A DNA stretch of 64,000 nt, from contig JAJZVX010000011.1 of the NCBI GenBank assembly GCA_021846985.1, positions 49,944-113,943 on the forward strand, given 5' to 3'. Position 1 is the stretch's first letter. Each line of letters opens with the position of its first letter. The notes beneath the pieces are model-generated. The model was given only the letters and a program-made list of their open reading frames with translations. It ran no database searches and was not told the origin of the DNA. Below are positions 17,005-26,198 of this stretch, one piece after another. The stretch is from Acidobacteriota bacterium. Lineage in GTDB: Bacteria; Acidobacteriota; Terriglobia; Terriglobales; Acidobacteriaceae. Both the position numbers and the translations under genes were made by a program.

Positions 17005-19686
17005 ATGAGCAAATCACTAGTGATCGTCGAATCGCCGGCCAAGGCAAAGACGATCCAGAAGTATCTTGGCAAAGGTTTCGAGGTAATGGCGTCGGTGGGG
17101 CACATCATGGATCTGCCCAAGAACGATATCGGCGTGGAGCTGAAGAAGCGGACGTTCGAGCCGACGCTGATTGTTTCCCCGGGCAAAGAGAAGGTGGTGG
17201 CGCAACTGAAGCGCGCGGCGGCAAAGGCGGAGGCCGTGTATCTGGCGCCGGACCCGGATCGCGAGGGAGAGGCGATTGCGTACCACTTGGCGCTGCAACT
17301 GGGAGCCAGCGCCAAAGAGCAGAAGAAGATACACCGGGTGACGTTCAACGAGATCACGAAGAAGGCGGTGTTGGAGGCGTTTCAACATGCGCGGGATCTG
17401 GACCGGAACCTGATCGACTCGCAGCAGACGCGGCGCGTGCTGGACCGGCTGGTGGGGTACCAGATTTCTCCGCTGCTGTGGGACAAGGTGCGGCGGGGCT
17501 TGTCGGCGGGCCGCGTGCAGACGGTGGCGGTGCGGCTGATCGTGGAGCGGGAACGGGAAATTGGCGCGTTCAAGCCGGTGGAGTACTGGACGCTGGACGC
17601 GCTGCTGCACCCGGAGAAGCGTCCGGGGGAGGGTTTCAGAGCGCGGTTCACGGGGATCGACGGAGAAGCGGCGCGCGTGGCGAACGGCAAGGATAAGGAT
17701 GGCAAGGAGCAGTTCATTGCCAATGCGCTGCCCGACGAAGGTTCGATGCAGGCGGTGATGGACGCGCTGGATCGGGCCAGGTGGTCAGTGGTTTCGGTGC
17801 AGTCGCGCGAGCAGCAGCGGCGGCCATCGGCGCCGTTCATCACCAGCCAGTTGCAGCGCGACGCGGCCAGCAAGCTGGGGTTCAACGTGCGGCGCACCAT
17901 GGGCGTGGCGCAACGCTTGTATGAAGGCGTGGACGTGGGAGCCGAAGGCACTGTGGGCCTGATTACGTACATGCGAACGGATTCGCCGCGCGTGGCGCCA
18001 GAGGCCAAGCTAAGCGCCCGGGAGTGGATCGCCAAGAACCTGGGCGACCGGTATCTTCCGGCGACGCCGAACTCCTACAAGGGGAAAAAAGACGCGCAGG
18101 ATGCCCACGAAGCGATTCGGCCGACGGATGCCTCGCGGACGCCGGAGTCGATCGCGCGCTATCTGACCGAGGAGCAACTGAAGCTCTACCGGCTGATCTG
18201 GCAGCGCTTTGTGGCCTCGCAGATGACGCCGGCGGTGATGGACGTGACGACGGCGAAGATTGCCGCCGTCAGCGCCAAGACGGGCAAGACCTACGACTTC
18301 AGGGTGAGCGGATCGGTGATGAAGTTCGACGGCTTCCTGAAGGTCTACGAGGTTCTGGAAGACAAAAAGGACGACGACGAGGAGTCGAGCAGCAAACTCC
18401 CCAACCTGGACAACGTGAAGGCGCTGGAACTGGAGAAGTTGGAGAACCGGCAGAGCTTTACGCAGCCTCCGCCGCGGTACAACGAAGCGTCACTGGTGAA
18501 GGTGCTGGAGGAGCGCGGCATTGGGCGGCCGTCGACTTATGCGTCGATCATCAACACGATTCAGGACCGCGAGTACGCCAGCAAGATCGGCGGGCGCTTC
18601 TATCCCACCGAGATCGGCATGGTAGTGTGCGATCTGCTGGTGAAGAATTTTCCGTACATTTTCGATGTGGCCTACACGGCGAAGCTGGAAGAGGAACTGG
18701 ACGAGATTGAAGAAGGCACGGAGAAGTGGACCGATCTGCTGAAGGGCTTCTACGGCTACTTCGAGGAAGAGTTGAAGGACGCCAGCGAAAAGATGGAAGA
18801 CATCAAGCGGATGGAAAAGGCGACGGACGAGAAGTGCGATCTGTGCGGAGCGCCGCTGGTGCTGAAGTGGGGCAAGTTCGGGAGCTTTTTCGCGTGCTCG
18901 GCCTACAACAAGAAAGACAAGTCGAGCTGCACGTTCACCAAGGAGAACACCGCGGGCAAGCCAGACCTGAACACGCCGGAGGCGCAGGAGGCGGGGGAGC
19001 AGGAAGAGTACTGCGACAACTGCGGGCGGGTGATGGTGCTGCGGCGGGGGCCGTTCGGGATGTTCATGTCGTGCCCTGGGTACAACGAAGATCCGCCCTG
19101 CAAGACTTTCCGCAAGCTGAGCTCGAAGCAGCAGCAGAAGCAGGCGGCGCCGCAGCCGACGGGCGAAGACTGCCCGGCGTGCGGCAAGCCGCTGGTGCTC
19201 CGGCAAGGCAGCTATGGGGAGTTTGTATCGTGCTCGGGATATCCGAAGTGCAAGTACGTGAAGCAGAACCTGATTGAAGGGATGAAGTGCCCGAAGTGCG
19301 GGACCGGCGATCTGGCGGAGCGGAAGGCCCGGCGTGGGAACATCTTCTGGGGTTGCACGAACTACCCGAAGTGCGATTTCACCTCGAACTTCAAGCCGGT
19401 GGCCCGGAAGTGTCCCGAGTGCGGGAGCCCTTACCTGCTGGAGAAGACGCTGCGGACGGGGATCTACCTCGAGTGCCCGAACAAGAAGAAGGGCGCGGAA
19501 GAAGAGGCGGCGCCCAAGAAGCGCGGGAAGAAGACGGCGCCCGCGCCCGCGGCGGATGGCTCCGTGGTGTGCAACTACTCAAAGCGGATGGGGGACGCGC
19601 CGCCGCCGCCGGCGGTGGAGACGCATGGGCCGGTGGTGGAGGGCGCGGAGAAGAAGGGACGCAAGCGGGAATTGCAGCCGGCGTGA
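17005..19686 (+). CDS. topA: DNA topoisomerase I (type IA) with five C-terminal zinc ribbons
   Basis: TopA relaxes negative supercoils. From ATG 17005 the product is 893 residues. It starts with the Toprim domain (SLVIVESPAKAKTIQKYLG, acidic PDPDREGEAIAYHL near 75-90), then the IA core with the active-site Tyr322 in GLITYMRTDSPR and the RGIGRPSTYASII stretch. The C-terminus carries five Cys4-type zinc ribbons, each opening with CxxC: CDLCG, CDNCG, CPACG, CPKCG and CPECG. A Lys-rich tail follows. ATG 17005 is preferred over ATG 16999 because AAGG is six bases upstream of it. Confidence 0.95.
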   Translation: MSKSLVIVESPAKAKTIQKYLGKGFEVMASVGHIMDLPKNDIGVELKKRTFEPTLIVSPGKEKVVAQLKRAAAKAEAVYLAPDPDREGEAIAYHLALQLGASAKEQKKIHRVTFNEITKKAVLEAFQHARDLDRNLIDSQQTRRVLDRLVGYQISPLLWDKVRRGLSAGRVQTVAVRLIVEREREIGAFKPVEYWTLDALLHPEKRPGEGFRARFTGIDGEAARVANGKDKDGKEQFIANALPDEGSMQAVMDALDRARWSVVSVQSREQQRRPSAPFITSQLQRDAASKLGFNVRRTMGVAQRLYEGVDVGAEGTVGLITYMRTDSPRVAPEAKLSAREWIAKNLGDRYLPATPNSYKGKKDAQDAHEAIRPTDASRTPESIARYLTEEQLKLYRLIWQRFVASQMTPAVMDVTTAKIAAVSAKTGKTYDFRVSGSVMKFDGFLKVYEVLEDKKDDDEESSSKLPNLDNVKALELEKLENRQSFTQPPPRYNEASLVKVLEERGIGRPSTYASIINTIQDREYASKIGGRFYPTEIGMVVCDLLVKNFPYIFDVAYTAKLEEELDEIEEGTEKWTDLLKGFYGYFEEELKDASEKMEDIKRMEKATDEKCDLCGAPLVLKWGKFGSFFACSAYNKKDKSSCTFTKENTAGKPDLNTPEAQEAGEQEEYCDNCGRVMVLRRGPFGMFMSCPGYNEDPPCKTFRKLSSKQQQKQAAPQPTGEDCPACGKPLVLRQGSYGEFVSCSGYPKCKYVKQNLIEGMKCPKCGTGDLAERKARRGNIFWGCTNYPKCDFTSNFKPVARKCPECGSPYLLEKTLRTGIYLECPNKKKGAEEEAAPKKRGKKTAPAPAADGSVVCNYSKRMGDAPPPPAVETHGPVVEGAEKKGRKRELQPA

Positions 19687-19853
19687 GGGCGAAACAGAGC
19701 GCGGTCCGGGGCAAAGAGATCGTTCTGATCGGTGGGCCAAACGGGGCCGGGAAAACGAACCTGGCGCGCGTCCCGCGGCCGCAGCTTCTGAAGCGAAATG
19801 AGTATCTGAATGCCAGCAAAATCGCGCGCCGGGCGCATGTGCGGCACGCCTGA
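19683..19853 (+). pseudogene. Remnant of a zeta-toxin-like P-loop ATPase
   Basis: A GTG overlaps the topA stop (GTGA) and opens a 56-codon frame reading VRAKQSAVRGKEIVLIGGPN, with the complete Walker A motif GGPNGAGKT at about residues 17-25. NEYLNASKIARRA follows. That order, a P-loop then Glu-x-x-Asn-Ala-x-x-Ile-Ala-Arg, matches the start of zeta-toxin/COG4185 ABC-type ATPases of about 190-200 residues. The frame stops right after this signature and nothing downstream continues it, so it looks truncated. It could be an expressed micro-protein, but decay is simpler. Confidence 0.5.
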
Positions 19854-19980
19854 AGCCGTTCCCTTTCAAAACGATGGTCAAAGCTGCCTGGTTTCGTTCA
19901 TGCAATTGCCCTGGAGGGCATGAACGGATCGAAGCTCCTGCGCGGTGAAACTGCTACCATGGGCAGTGGAGACCTGACGC

Positions 19981-20436
19981 ATGGAACGTATGCTGGCAAC
20001 CCCTGCCGACGCGGAGATCATTCTGAAGCTGTACGAACTGCGCACCGAAGCGGTGATGCGGCAGGCGCGGGCTTGGATTGCCGGGGAGTTCTGGCCGGCC
20101 ACCGCGGAGGAGTTTTTTCGGGTGGCGCTGGACCCCGCCGAGTCGCACAACGCCTGGTTCCGGCAGGTAACGAGCTATTGGGAGATGGCGGCGGCGCTGG
20201 TGCTGCACGGGGCGGTGTCGGCGGAGTTGTTTGTGGACTGCAATGGAGAGGGATTTTTCCTGCTGGCGAAGTTTGCGCCGCTTTTGGAACCGATCCGCGA
20301 AAAGATACCGAATTTTCTGGTCAAGACCTCGGAGGTGGTAAGCCGGTTTTCGGCCGCCACGCAGCGGTACGAGACGACCTTGAAAGGCATGGAGGCACGG
20401 CGCGCGGCCCTGGCCTCCGGTGATGCTCCGGCCTAG
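19981..20436 (+). CDS. Conserved hypothetical protein
   Basis: The product is 151 residues, soluble and mostly helical, with no signal peptide or membrane helix. Notable parts are PADAEIILKLYELRTEAVMR, a Trp/Phe-rich ARAWIAGEFWPATAEEFFRV, and SYWEMAAALVLHGAVSAELF. I recognise no characterised family. It follows the zeta-toxin-like remnant and precedes a small secreted protein on the same strand. Confidence 0.65.
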   Translation: MERMLATPADAEIILKLYELRTEAVMRQARAWIAGEFWPATAEEFFRVALDPAESHNAWFRQVTSYWEMAAALVLHGAVSAELFVDCNGEGFFLLAKFAPLLEPIREKIPNFLVKTSEVVSRFSAATQRYETTLKGMEARRAALASGDAPA

Positions 20437-20544
20437 ATTTGCACGGCGGCAAAATTCTGTTGTCATAGGGCTTGTCTGCAGTGGTTGGAATGTGCATCAA
20501 TAGCAGCAGTAGGTCATTTCCCCATTTCCCCTGGAGGATCACAG

Positions 20545-20862
20545 ATGAAGCGTGCGTTTGCTCTGCTGCTGGCTGTTTTTGCGTTCGGTGCGATAGCGGC
20601 CAACGCGGGTTCGGTCACAATCAACGGATGGATTTCCGACTCGAAGTGCGGCGCCAAGCATACTGGGACGGGCGCCGAGTGCGTGAAGAAGTGCATCGAG
20701 AGCGGGATGGAGCCTGTGTTTGTGGACGAAGAGAAGAAGCAGGTCTGGGCCATCGACAACCCGGCCTCGGTGAAGAATTTCTATGGCGCTCATGTCAACG
20801 TGATGGCGACCATGGATAAATCGAAAAAGACAATCCATATTGAGTCGGTGATGGGCCAGTAG
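20545..20862 (+). CDS. Small secreted protein, function unknown
   Basis: From ATG 20545 the product is 105 residues with a clear signal peptide (MKRAFALLLAVFAFGAIAAN, cleaved after ANA). The mature part is about 80 residues: GSVTINGWISDSKCGAKH, then ECVKKCIESGMEPVFVDEEK, with three conserved-looking Cys. The start is fixed by GGAGG six bases upstream; the frame extends back to 20485 without need. Short secreted proteins of this pattern recur in acidobacteria, but no function is known to me. Confidence 0.7.
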   Translation: MKRAFALLLAVFAFGAIAANAGSVTINGWISDSKCGAKHTGTGAECVKKCIESGMEPVFVDEEKKQVWAIDNPASVKNFYGAHVNVMATMDKSKKTIHIESVMGQ

Positions 20863-21117
20863 GACCGGTACACGGGCTGGGGACTCGCCATGCGGACGAA
20901 TCTCTGGTAGTGTCGTATCCGTCAGCCAGTTTGCGGCGACCGCGCCGCAGGAAAGCAGGAGTGGAGGTATTTATCTCTGTTTGCCGCCGCTGGGGAGCGC
21001 GCGATGGACCGAGGAGACCTGCCACTGTGGCGCGGGAAACAGCAAATTGACTCCGCCCCCAGCTTCGCTCCGCGGACAGGGTGCGGAAATCTCAAAATGG
21101 ATTCGACCGGAACAGAC

Positions 21118-21402
21118 ATGGCACGAGCAATCTGGAATGGCAAAGTAGTTGCCGAAAGCGACCGGACGCAGACACTTGACGGGAATGTGTATTTCCCCGA
21201 GTCGAGCCTGAAGCGGGAATATTTTCGCTCCAGCACGACGACGTCAACGGATCCGAACAAAGGCCTGGCCCGGTACATGAACCTGGTGATCGACGGCCAG
21301 GACAACCAGGACGCTGCCTGGTACTATCCCGACCCAAAGCCGATCGCGCGGAAGCTGAAGGGCTACGTAGCGTTCTGGCGGGGCGTGGACATCGTGCCCT
21401 GA
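21118..21402 (+). CDS. DUF427 domain-containing protein
   Basis: From ATG 21118 the product is 94 residues and covers one DUF427 domain. The typical elements are ARAIWNGKVVAESDRTQTLDGNVYFPESS at the start, TSTDPNKGLARYMNLVID in the middle, and DAAWYYPDPKPIARKLKGYVAFWRGV at the end. The function is unknown. The open frame reaches back to 21004 with another in-frame ATG at 21097; neither has a strong ribosome binding site, and family length favours 21118. Confidence 0.82.
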   Translation: MARAIWNGKVVAESDRTQTLDGNVYFPESSLKREYFRSSTTTSTDPNKGLARYMNLVIDGQDNQDAAWYYPDPKPIARKLKGYVAFWRGVDIVP

Positions 21403-21706
21403 GGTGTGGGCGTCGCGGTGTGTGGAATCGCCTGCCGCTGCGGCGGGCCGCCGATGGACGGCGGCCGTGAGCAGACGGCAGAGCGCGCGGGCTGGCGGGG
21501 TCCGATTCGCTGCCACCCGGCAAGCCGTAGCTTCGGCTTCCAGCTCCCAAGAACAAAGCCGCGGGGATAAAAAGACCGCCCGCATCAAGAAAAATTCCGG
21601 CTGAGAAGGCTCTTCTGAAATCAAGAGCGGCGGGAGATTGCGCGTTCCGGCTGGCGCCGCAGAGCGAATGCTATGATGGAGCGGATTCAGGGGGGAAGCC
21701 ACCGCG
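21403..21706. other. Gene-free region upstream of alpha-galactosidase
   Basis: These 304 bases hold no convincing gene. No clear promoter or operator could be identified. Confidence 0.4.
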
Positions 21707-23929
21707 ATGAAAGCCTTTTCACTTTGTGCCGCTCTGCTGTTGCTGCCAAGCCTTGTTGCCGCGCAAAATGCGCCTTCCGCAACCTACGATGCCACGGACC
21801 GGGTCTTCCGCCTGGACGGCGGTCAGATGACGTACGTCTTCGGCGTGAATCCGCGCGGCGAATTGCAGCAGATTTACTGGGGCGGGCGGGTGGCGGCCAC
21901 AGACACATTCCCCCCTGCGCGGCCCAAGCCGGGGTGGGCTTCGTTCGACAGCTCGTATAACAACACGCCGCAGGAGTACGCGGGCTGGGGCGCGGGATTG
22001 TTCAACGAGCCGGCGCTGAAGATCACGTTTGCCGGCGGGAACCGCGACCTTGTGCTGCACTACCTGAGCCACACCCAGACAGCCAGCGGATTCGATGTGG
22101 TTCTGAAAGACATTGAGCGGCCAATTTTCGTGACGCTGCACTATGCCATCGATCCAGAGAGCGGAATCCTGGCGCGGTCGGCGGCAATCGAGAACCGGGG
22201 CGCGGCGCCGGTAACGGTGGAGCAGGCGGCGGCGGCCGCGTGGGCGCTTCCGGCCGGGCGCTACACGCTGAATTACCTGACCGGACGCTGGGCCGGCGAG
22301 TGGACGCTGACGCAGGAACCGGTGCATCCCGGGGCGCGGGTAATCGAGAGCCGGCGCGGATCGACGGGACACCAGGCCAACCCCTGGTTTGCTCTGCAGG
22401 CGGGCGGACCGGACGAAAACCACGGCGAGGTGTGGTTTGGCGCGCTGGCGTGGAGCGGGTCGTGGCGCATCACGGTGGAGCAGGATCAACTGGACGAGGT
22501 CAGGGTGACGGGCGGGTTCAACCCGTTCGACTTCGGATATGTGCTGAAGCCGGGGGAGAAACTGGAGACGCCGGTGTTCTATGGCGGGTACTCGGCGCAG
22601 GGACTGGGCGGCGCCTCGCGGCTGCTGCACAGCTATGAACTGAGGCGCATTTTGCCGCGCACGGCGAAGACGGCGGGCAGGCCAACGCCGCGGCCGCGGC
22701 CAGTGCTCTACAACTCGTGGGAAGCAACCGGGTTCAACGTGAACGAGGCGGGCCAGATGGCGCTGGCGGAAAAGGCGGCGGCGCTGGGCGTGAATCGCTT
22801 TGTGATGGACGATGGATGGTTTGGTCAGCGCAAGGACGACCACGCAGGCCTGGGCGACTGGTATGTGAATCCACAGAAGTTTCCGCATGGGCTGAAGCCG
22901 CTCATCGACCGCGTACATGCGCTGGGAATGGACTTCGGGCTGTGGGTGGAGCCGGAGATGGTCAACCCGGATTCGGATCTGTATCGCAAGCATCCGGACT
23001 GGGTGCTGAATTTTCCGGACCGGCCGCGCAGCGAGCAGCGGAATCAGTTGGTTTTGAATCTGGCGCGGACGGACGTGCGGGATTATGTATTCGGTTTTCT
23101 GGACAAACTGCTGACGGAGAACGAAATTGCGTTTTTGAAGTGGGACTACAACCGCAACTGGAGCGAGCCGGGCTGGGACCAGTTGCCGCCGGGGGAAGAG
23201 AAAGAGGTGTACGTAGCGTACACGCGGAACCTGTATGAGATTCTGGCGGAGTTGCGGAAGCGGCACCCGCAGGTGGAGATTGAGAGCTGCTCGGGGGGCG
23301 GAGGACGGGTGGACCTGGGGATTCTGCGCTATGTGGACGAGGTGTGGACGAGCGACAACACCGATCCGTTTGACCGGCTGACGCTGCAGGATGGGTTCAC
23401 GTATGCCTATACGCCGCAGGTCATGATGGCGTGGGTAACGGATTCACCGCACTGGCTGAATCACCGCTCAACCTCGCTGGTCTACCGGATGCTCAGCTCG
23501 ATGCAAGGCTCACTGGGGATCGGGGCGAACATCCGCAAGTGGACGCCGGAGGAGACGGCGACGGCCAAGCGGCTGATCGCGACGTATCACGAGCTGCAGC
23601 CAACGATTACGCAGGGCGGACTGTACCGGCTGATTTCGCCGCGGAACGGGAGCGAGTTTTCCGCCACGGAGACGGTGAACGGGAGCCGTAGCCAGGCCGT
23701 GCTGTTTGCGTTTATCCACTCCACGCAGGAGGAGCGCGGATTTCCGCTGTTGAAGCTGGAGGGGCTGGACCCGCGGGCGGAGTACAAGCTGACGGCGGTG
23801 GAGGGCAAGGCGAAGGAAGGGACGCCGGCCGTGGCCAGCGGCGCGTGGTGGATGCACCACGGGCTGGAGATGAGCGAGGAATTCCGCGGAGATTTTCAGG
23901 CGTCGCTATTCCGGCTGGACCGGCAGTGA
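21707..23929 (+). CDS. Secreted alpha-galactosidase, glycoside hydrolase family 36
   Basis: The enzyme removes terminal alpha-galactosyl residues. The product is 740 residues with a signal peptide ([20 protein letters not shown]), so it acts in the periplasm or outside. An N-terminal beta-sandwich ([20 protein letters not shown]) precedes the TIM barrel, which shows [13 protein letters not shown], the nucleophile Asp480 in [24 protein letters not shown], and the general acid/base Asp550 in [13 protein letters not shown]. The C-terminal beta domain is complete. It starts 8 bases after GGGGGAAG. No sugar transporter adjoins it. Confidence 0.92.
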   Translation: MKAFSLCAALLLLPSLVAAQNAPSATYDATDRVFRLDGGQMTYVFGVNPRGELQQIYWGGRVAATDTFPPARPKPGWASFDSSYNNTPQEYAGWGAGLFNEPALKITFAGGNRDLVLHYLSHTQTASGFDVVLKDIERPIFVTLHYAIDPESGILARSAAIENRGAAPVTVEQAAAAAWALPAGRYTLNYLTGRWAGEWTLTQEPVHPGARVIESRRGSTGHQANPWFALQAGGPDENHGEVWFGALAWSGSWRITVEQDQLDEVRVTGGFNPFDFGYVLKPGEKLETPVFYGGYSAQGLGGASRLLHSYELRRILPRTAKTAGRPTPRPRPVLYNSWEATGFNVNEAGQMALAEKAAALGVNRFVMDDGWFGQRKDDHAGLGDWYVNPQKFPHGLKPLIDRVHALGMDFGLWVEPEMVNPDSDLYRKHPDWVLNFPDRPRSEQRNQLVLNLARTDVRDYVFGFLDKLLTENEIAFLKWDYNRNWSEPGWDQLPPGEEKEVYVAYTRNLYEILAELRKRHPQVEIESCSGGGGRVDLGILRYVDEVWTSDNTDPFDRLTLQDGFTYAYTPQVMMAWVTDSPHWLNHRSTSLVYRMLSSMQGSLGIGANIRKWTPEETATAKRLIATYHELQPTITQGGLYRLISPRNGSEFSATETVNGSRSQAVLFAFIHSTQEERGFPLLKLEGLDPRAEYKLTAVEGKAKEGTPAVASGAWWMHHGLEMSEEFRGDFQASLFRLDRQ

Positions 23930-23966
23930 GGCCACGCGGAGGGAGCGCGCTACACTGATTTCAGCC

Positions 23967-24542
23967 ATGGTCTTTGTTCTGGACAACTACGATTCGTTTA
24001 CCTACAACCTGGTGCAGTACCTGGGCGAGCTGGGCGCCGAGGTGGAAGTGCGGCGCAACGACGAGCTCACGGTGGAGGACGTGGAGGCGATGGGGCCGGA
24101 GCGGATTCTGCTGTCGCCGGGGCCGTGCACGCCGGGAGAGGCGGGGATTCTGGTGCCGCTGATCCGCCACATGGCAGGCAAGACGCCAATATTGGGCGTG
24201 TGCCTGGGGCATCAGGCGATCGGCGAGGCCTTTGGCGGCAAGGTGGTGCGGGCGCCTCACCTGATGCACGGTAAGACCAGCCAGGTGGAGCACGACGGCA
24301 AGGGGATCTTTGCGGGGCTGGAGTCGCCGCTGACGTGCACGCGATACCACTCGCTGATGGTGGCCGAGGAGACGCTGCCGGCGGAGTTGACGGTGACGGC
24401 GCGGGCGGCGGAGACGGACGGCGGATCGGTGATCATGGGACTGCGGCACCGCAGCCTGCCGATCGAGGGCGTGCAGTTTCATCCGGAGAGCGTGCTGACC
24501 GAGGGTGGGCACCAGATGATCCGGAATTTTCTGGGAATGTAA
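23967..24542 (+). CDS. trpG: Anthranilate/aminodeoxychorismate synthase glutaminase subunit
   Basis: This class I glutamine amidotransferase supplies ammonia to TrpE (tryptophan) and/or PabB (folate). The 191-residue product has [20 protein letters not shown] at the start and the catalytic triad Cys79 (GVCLGHQ), His172 and Glu174 (QFHPES). No trpE or pabB is nearby, so which partner it serves (TrpG, PabA or both) cannot be decided from context. It is followed after two bases by a secreted protein gene, with which it is probably cotranscribed. Confidence 0.88.
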   Translation: MVFVLDNYDSFTYNLVQYLGELGAEVEVRRNDELTVEDVEAMGPERILLSPGPCTPGEAGILVPLIRHMAGKTPILGVCLGHQAIGEAFGGKVVRAPHLMHGKTSQVEHDGKGIFAGLESPLTCTRYHSLMVAEETLPAELTVTARAAETDGGSVIMGLRHRSLPIEGVQFHPESVLTEGGHQMIRNFLGM

Positions 24543-24544
24543 GC

Positions 24545-25471
24545 ATGGACAAACGCTGCCGGCGGGGGCTTGAGGCGCGGCATGTCCGTGGGCTGGCGTT
24601 GGGCGCTGCGTTGGGCGCTGCGCTGGCGCTGCGGATGGCGGCGCAGGCGCCTGCTCCGATTGCCATTGTGCCCCTGGACTCGAAGGATCCGGGCCGGGCG
24701 GCGGGCGTGACAGGCGCGCTGGACGTGACCCAGGGCAAGGCGCTGATCGTGGCCAGCGGCACGGTGACAGCGGGCGCGCAGACGGCGGTGGTAACGCTGC
24801 CGCGGCGGGGCGTGCTGCGGGTGTGCGCGTCCACCACGGTGCGGCTGGCGGCGGACACCAGCGTTCCCGCTGCCGAGACGCCAGGACTGATGATGGCCAT
24901 CGACCACGGAGCCGTGGAGGCAAGCTTTGCCACGGGGCGCAACTCGGACATCCTGATGACCCCGGATTTCCGCATTCTGATCAGCGGGCCGGGATCGGCG
25001 GAGGTGAAGGTGCGGCTGGGAGCGCATGGCGACACCTGCGTGGACAATGCGGGGACAAATGCGCCCTATGTGCTGGTGACGAGCGTGTTTGACCAGGGCA
25101 ACTATCACGTGCGGCCGGGGCAACGGGTGCTGTTTGAGCGCGGCAGCGTGCACGAGGTGGTGGACAACGAAAAGGAGTCATGCGGCTGCCCGCCGGCGAC
25201 GGTCACGGGCAACGAGTTTCCGCTGGCACAGAGCGAAGGGCTGGCTCCTCCTCCTCCTCCTCCTTCGCCGACGGCCAAGGCCCATCCCGAACCAGCCAAG
25301 CCCATTGAGCCGCTGATCTACAAAAGCGAGGAACACGCGCCCCAACCAGCGGCGCAGACCGAGCCGCCACCGGACAAGAAAGCGGCGACGAAGCCGCCAG
25401 CGCCAAAAAAGAAGAAACATGGTCGGCTGGCGCGGTTCTTCCGCAAGCTCTTTGGGGCGGATTCAGATTAG
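24545..25471 (+). CDS. Secreted FecR-like/hypothetical protein
   Basis: From ATG 24545 the product is 308 residues with an N-terminal hydrophobic export segment (GLALGAALGAALALRMAAQA). A beta-rich domain follows at about residues 60-215, with GVLRVCASTTVRLAADTS, HGAVEASFATGRNSDILMTP and CVDNAGTNAPYVLVTSVF, which recalls FecR-type periplasmic domains. The C-terminus is a Pro-rich linker with six consecutive Pro and a Lys-rich tail ending FFRKLFGADSD. The FecR resemblance is only moderate. It lies two bases after trpG. Confidence 0.6.
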   Translation: MDKRCRRGLEARHVRGLALGAALGAALALRMAAQAPAPIAIVPLDSKDPGRAAGVTGALDVTQGKALIVASGTVTAGAQTAVVTLPRRGVLRVCASTTVRLAADTSVPAAETPGLMMAIDHGAVEASFATGRNSDILMTPDFRILISGPGSAEVKVRLGAHGDTCVDNAGTNAPYVLVTSVFDQGNYHVRPGQRVLFERGSVHEVVDNEKESCGCPPATVTGNEFPLAQSEGLAPPPPPPSPTAKAHPEPAKPIEPLIYKSEEHAPQPAAQTEPPPDKKAATKPPAPKKKKHGRLARFFRKLFGADSD

Positions 25472-25579
25472 GGTTTTTCCGCTGGTCCGCGGCATTGAGC
25501 CCGCATCCAAGTTTGCGTTTTGTTTGCCGGCACCCTCATCCCAGGGCCAAAGATTAAAGGAAGATATACCCTCGGGGGG

Positions 25580-25638
25580 CAGGGGGTACATTTGGTGGGG
25601 TACGGACCGGTCGCATCCCTGACATTTTGAACCGGGTG
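25580..25638 (+). repeat. Dispersed intergenic repeat, copy A
   Basis: This stretch matches, in opposite orientation, bases 63828-63881. Shared blocks are CAGGGGGTA, TTTGGT, ACGGACCGG and the identical 20-mer CTGACATTTTGAACCGGGTG. Copy A has five extra bases (GGGGT-like) after TTTGGT. It lies between the FecR-like gene and the transposase remnant and encodes nothing visible. Confidence 0.75.
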
Positions 25639-25685
25639 CTCCTTTACTGCTGCCGGAGGCTATTCTCGAAGCAGGCAAACGCATC

Positions 25686-26028
25686 TTAATTTCCTCCGCT
25701 GAGTAGGCGGAGCAGGTAATCGAGGTTCCATGTGGCGGCGAGGCGTTTCCCGCGGCCGCCGGGCTTGGAGGTTTTGTCCTGTTTCAGTAGATTCAGGGCA
25801 ATACGGTTCAACAGAGGGAAGTTTTCGGCGGTGTGCCCAGCGCGTTTGCGGCTGAGCTCTTCGCCAAGATTTCTTGGCCTTGCCGCAGCGCTCGATCTCA
25901 TCCCAGCCACCGGCCCCGCTCAGAATCGCCGCGATCGCCAGCAAAACAACATCCTGCAACAAATGACGCCGCGTCCCTTCTACACGCGGATCCTTCAGAT
26001 CCGCAAAATACCTCAGGGGATTCTCCAT
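25686..26028 (-). pseudogene. ISAs1-family transposase remnant, internally deleted and frameshifted
   Basis: The minus-strand frame from ATG 26028 opens MENPLRYFADLKDPR and GTRRHLLQDVVLLAIAAILS, then GWDEIERCGKAK, which is the normal N-terminus of ISAs1-type DDE transposases. After about 50 codons the matching sequence moves to another frame that ends AENFPLLNRIALNLLKQDKT and ATWNLDYLLRLL, the usual C-terminus of the same family. The whole catalytic middle is missing: about 115 codons remain from roughly 370-390. The element can no longer move by itself. Confidence 0.8.
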
Positions 26029-26071
26029 ATCCCCATTTCACCTTCGCTGCTGCTCCTTGCATCATGCGATT

Positions 26072-26179
26072 TATTGATCCGGCCCAAATGGATAAGACAT
26101 CTACGGGCGCCCCGCCCTCGCCACGCCTTTGTGGCTAGGGTGGGATAGGTAAGTCTCACCTCATAGGGCCGGATCAATA
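26072..26179. repeat. 108-bp inverted-repeat element (MITE/REP-like)
   Basis: Perfect 14-base inverted repeats TATTGATCCGGCCC (26072-26085) and GGGCCGGATCAATA (26166-26179) bracket a 108-base unit. Inside is a near-perfect hairpin, CCGCCCTCGCCAC (26112-26124) and GTGGCTAGGGTGG (26131-26143), with 11 of 13 pairs. ATGCG occurs just outside both ends, but not abutting, so it is weak evidence of a target duplication. It lies 44 bases upstream of the transposase remnant. Confidence 0.65.
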
Positions 26180-26198
26180 GGATGCGTTGGCCCTGGGT

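Noticed and set aside
24335..24544. N-terminal extension of the FecR-like frame
   Set aside because: It lies within trpG in another phase; the secreted protein starts at ATG 24545 with an export segment.
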